From Acidobacteriota bacterium (lineage in GTDB: Bacteria > Acidobacteriota > Terriglobia > Acidiferrales > UBA7541): a stretch of 8,528 bases of DNA. Below, in pieces: positions 7,734-8,528 of the stretch. The translations under genes and the position numbers were made by a program. Position 1 is the stretch's first letter. The number at the start of each line of letters is the position of its first letter. The stretch is from NCBI GenBank assembly GCA_028876695.1, contig JAGWRH010000146.1:1-8528 (forward strand). Reading direction: 5' to 3'. The notes beneath the pieces are model-generated. The model was not told the origin of the DNA. It saw only the letters and a list, made by a program, of their open reading frames with translations, and did no database searches.

Positions 7734-8006
7734 ATGGAAATGGATCAACGAAAACTCGAATCGCGGCTGCGCTCGGAAGGCTTTTCCCACACGTACGTCT
7801 GGCAAGACGAGCCGCACGCCTTCTATCCCGATCACACCCACGCCGGCCTAACAGCCCACATCATCCTCGATGGCGAAATGACGCTCACCATGGGCGGCGC
7901 TTCGCGGACGTATCGCGCGGGTGAACGCCGCGACGTTCCCGGGGGAGCTGTGCATTCCGCGCGCATGGGACCGCAAGGCTGCCGCTACCTGATTGGCGAG
8001 AAGTAG
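7734..8006 (+). CDS. Small single-domain cupin protein
   Basis: The 90-residue protein is essentially one cupin beta-barrel. Motif 2 fits the classic pattern fully: GERRDVPGGAVH at 63-74 (G-x5-P-x-G-x2-H). Motif 1 has the HTH pair (His34, His36) and the closing Gly47, but Thr40 stands where the usual metal-binding Glu is expected; His42 is nearby. A metal site built on His34, His36 and His74 is therefore plausible. Such cupins can be sugar-binding, isomerase-like or regulatory, and no substrate can be named. Start: ATG 7734 or ATG 7740 (codon 3); neither has a clear Shine-Dalgarno. No other start lies between the GH57 stop (7689-7691) and 7734, and the gene is in the same frame as GH57. The 42-bp gap suggests co-transcription or coupled translation with GH57. 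Confidence 0.85.
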   Translation: MEMDQRKLESRLRSEGFSHTYVWQDEPHAFYPDHTHAGLTAHIILDGEMTLTMGGASRTYRAGERRDVPGGAVHSARMGPQGCRYLIGEK

Positions 8007-8024
8007 AAATACTTCCGGGCGTTG

Positions 8025-8528
8025 CTAGACCTGCGGCGCGAGCGCGCGATCGAGCAGTTCGATCACGTGCAGCACTTCATGCGCGGCGTGATGAATCGCG
8101 GCTCCGGCGCGAAGCTGCAGTATGCAGCCGGGATTCGCGGTTACGATCGCCTGAGCTTTCGTTTGGCGAACGCAATCCATTTTTATTGCCAACAGCTCGA
8201 TCGAAGCTTTTGTTTGCGTAACGTTGTAAACACCCGCCGAACCGCAGCATTGATCCGCAATCGGCATTTCCACCAACTCAACTCCGGGGATTGCGCGGAG
8301 CAGCGCACGCGGCGCTTCGCGAATTTGTTGTCCATGCGCCAGATGGCATGAGTCCTGATAGGTTACGCATAAGGGAAGCACTCGCATCGGCGCGGTGAGT
8401 CCTAGCTCCACGAGAAACTCGGTCACGTCGCGAACTTTTCCGGCGAAATTCTCGGCTCGCTTTCGATCCGCATCGCCAGCGTCGAAAAGATGGGCGTATT
8501 CTTTTAGGGTCGAGCCGCAGCCCGCTGC
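8025..8528 (-). CDS. glcF: Glycolate oxidase iron-sulfur subunit GlcF-like protein, C-terminal fragment
   Basis: The open frame runs from the right edge to a TAG at 8025-8027 and gives 167 residues of the C-terminus; the start lies outside the window. The fragment opens with AAGCGSTLKEY, the end of the first cysteine-rich (CCG) domain, and contains the whole second one: DSCHLAHGQQIREAPRALL, QCCGSAGVYN and ANPGCILQL. This order matches GlcF, the Fe-S subunit that passes electrons from the GlcD/GlcE flavoprotein during oxidation of glycolate to glyoxylate, usually associated with the membrane. The N-terminal 4Fe-4S ferredoxin motifs would be upstream and are not visible. The common DPCH motif reads DSCH here. 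An internal GTG at 8424-8426 is a Val codon, not the start. It converges with the cupin gene across 18 bp and belongs to a different transcription unit. LutA/HdrB-like Fe-S proteins share CCG domains, but the HLAHGQ and CCGSAGVYN wording favours GlcF. Confidence 0.88.
   Translation of the reverse strand, partial: AAGCGSTLKEYAHLFDAGDADRKRAENFAGKVRDVTEFLVELGLTAPMRVLPLCVTYQDSCHLAHGQQIREAPRALLRAIPGVELVEMPIADQCCGSAGVYNVTQTKASIELLAIKMDCVRQTKAQAIVTANPGCILQLRAGAAIHHAAHEVLHVIELLDRALAPQV

Noticed and set aside
7093..7851. 252-codon plus-strand frame spanning the end of GH57 and the cupin gene
   Set aside because: The Ala/Ser/Arg-rich translation has no motif, and the two overlapped frames both have clear family signatures.

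Overview
This window is an ordinary chromosomal stretch of GC-rich DNA from a bacterium with a Gram-negative envelope. It holds six protein genes or gene fragments. I see no tRNA, rRNA, CRISPR array, insertion sequence or phage gene. The gene set suggests Acidobacteriota: an LptF-LptG homologue fused into one long protein, a PPDK-type pyruvate phosphate dikinase, a two-subunit-type glycyl-tRNA synthetase, and a GlcF-type iron-sulfur protein. This placement is inference from gene content and protein style, since no marker gene was searched.

Layout. The left edge (1-176, + strand) is the C-terminal end of glyS, the glycyl-tRNA synthetase beta subunit. After a 77-bp gap comes a complete ppdK (254-2962, +). 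It converges, with a 46-bp gap, on a 778-codon minus-strand gene (3009-5345) that encodes two complete LptF/LptG-type permease halves in one chain. A 156-bp divergent spacer (5346-5501) carries a possible minus-strand promoter, an 8-bp inverted repeat, a GC-rich hairpin and a strong ribosome binding site. The plus strand then holds a GTG-initiated family 57 glycoside hydrolase (5502-7691) and a small cupin gene (7734-8006). The cupin gene converges, after 18 bp, on the C-terminal part of a glcF-like gene (8025-8528, -), which runs off the right edge.

How the genes relate. They do not form one system. PPDK interconverts pyruvate and phosphoenolpyruvate, and the GH57 enzyme probably acts on alpha-glucans such as glycogen or starch-like polymers, so both belong to central carbon and storage-carbohydrate metabolism. 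GlcF would feed glyoxylate into the same metabolism by oxidising glycolate. The LptF-LptG fusion belongs to lipopolysaccharide export. GH57 and the cupin may share a transcript: same strand, 42-bp gap, same reading frame.

The most distinctive observation is the LptF-LptG fusion, in which both halves keep the coupling-helix glutamate and are joined by a basic linker of about 60 residues. I found no convincing sign of a wholly new biological system. The other findings are small regulatory or architectural points.
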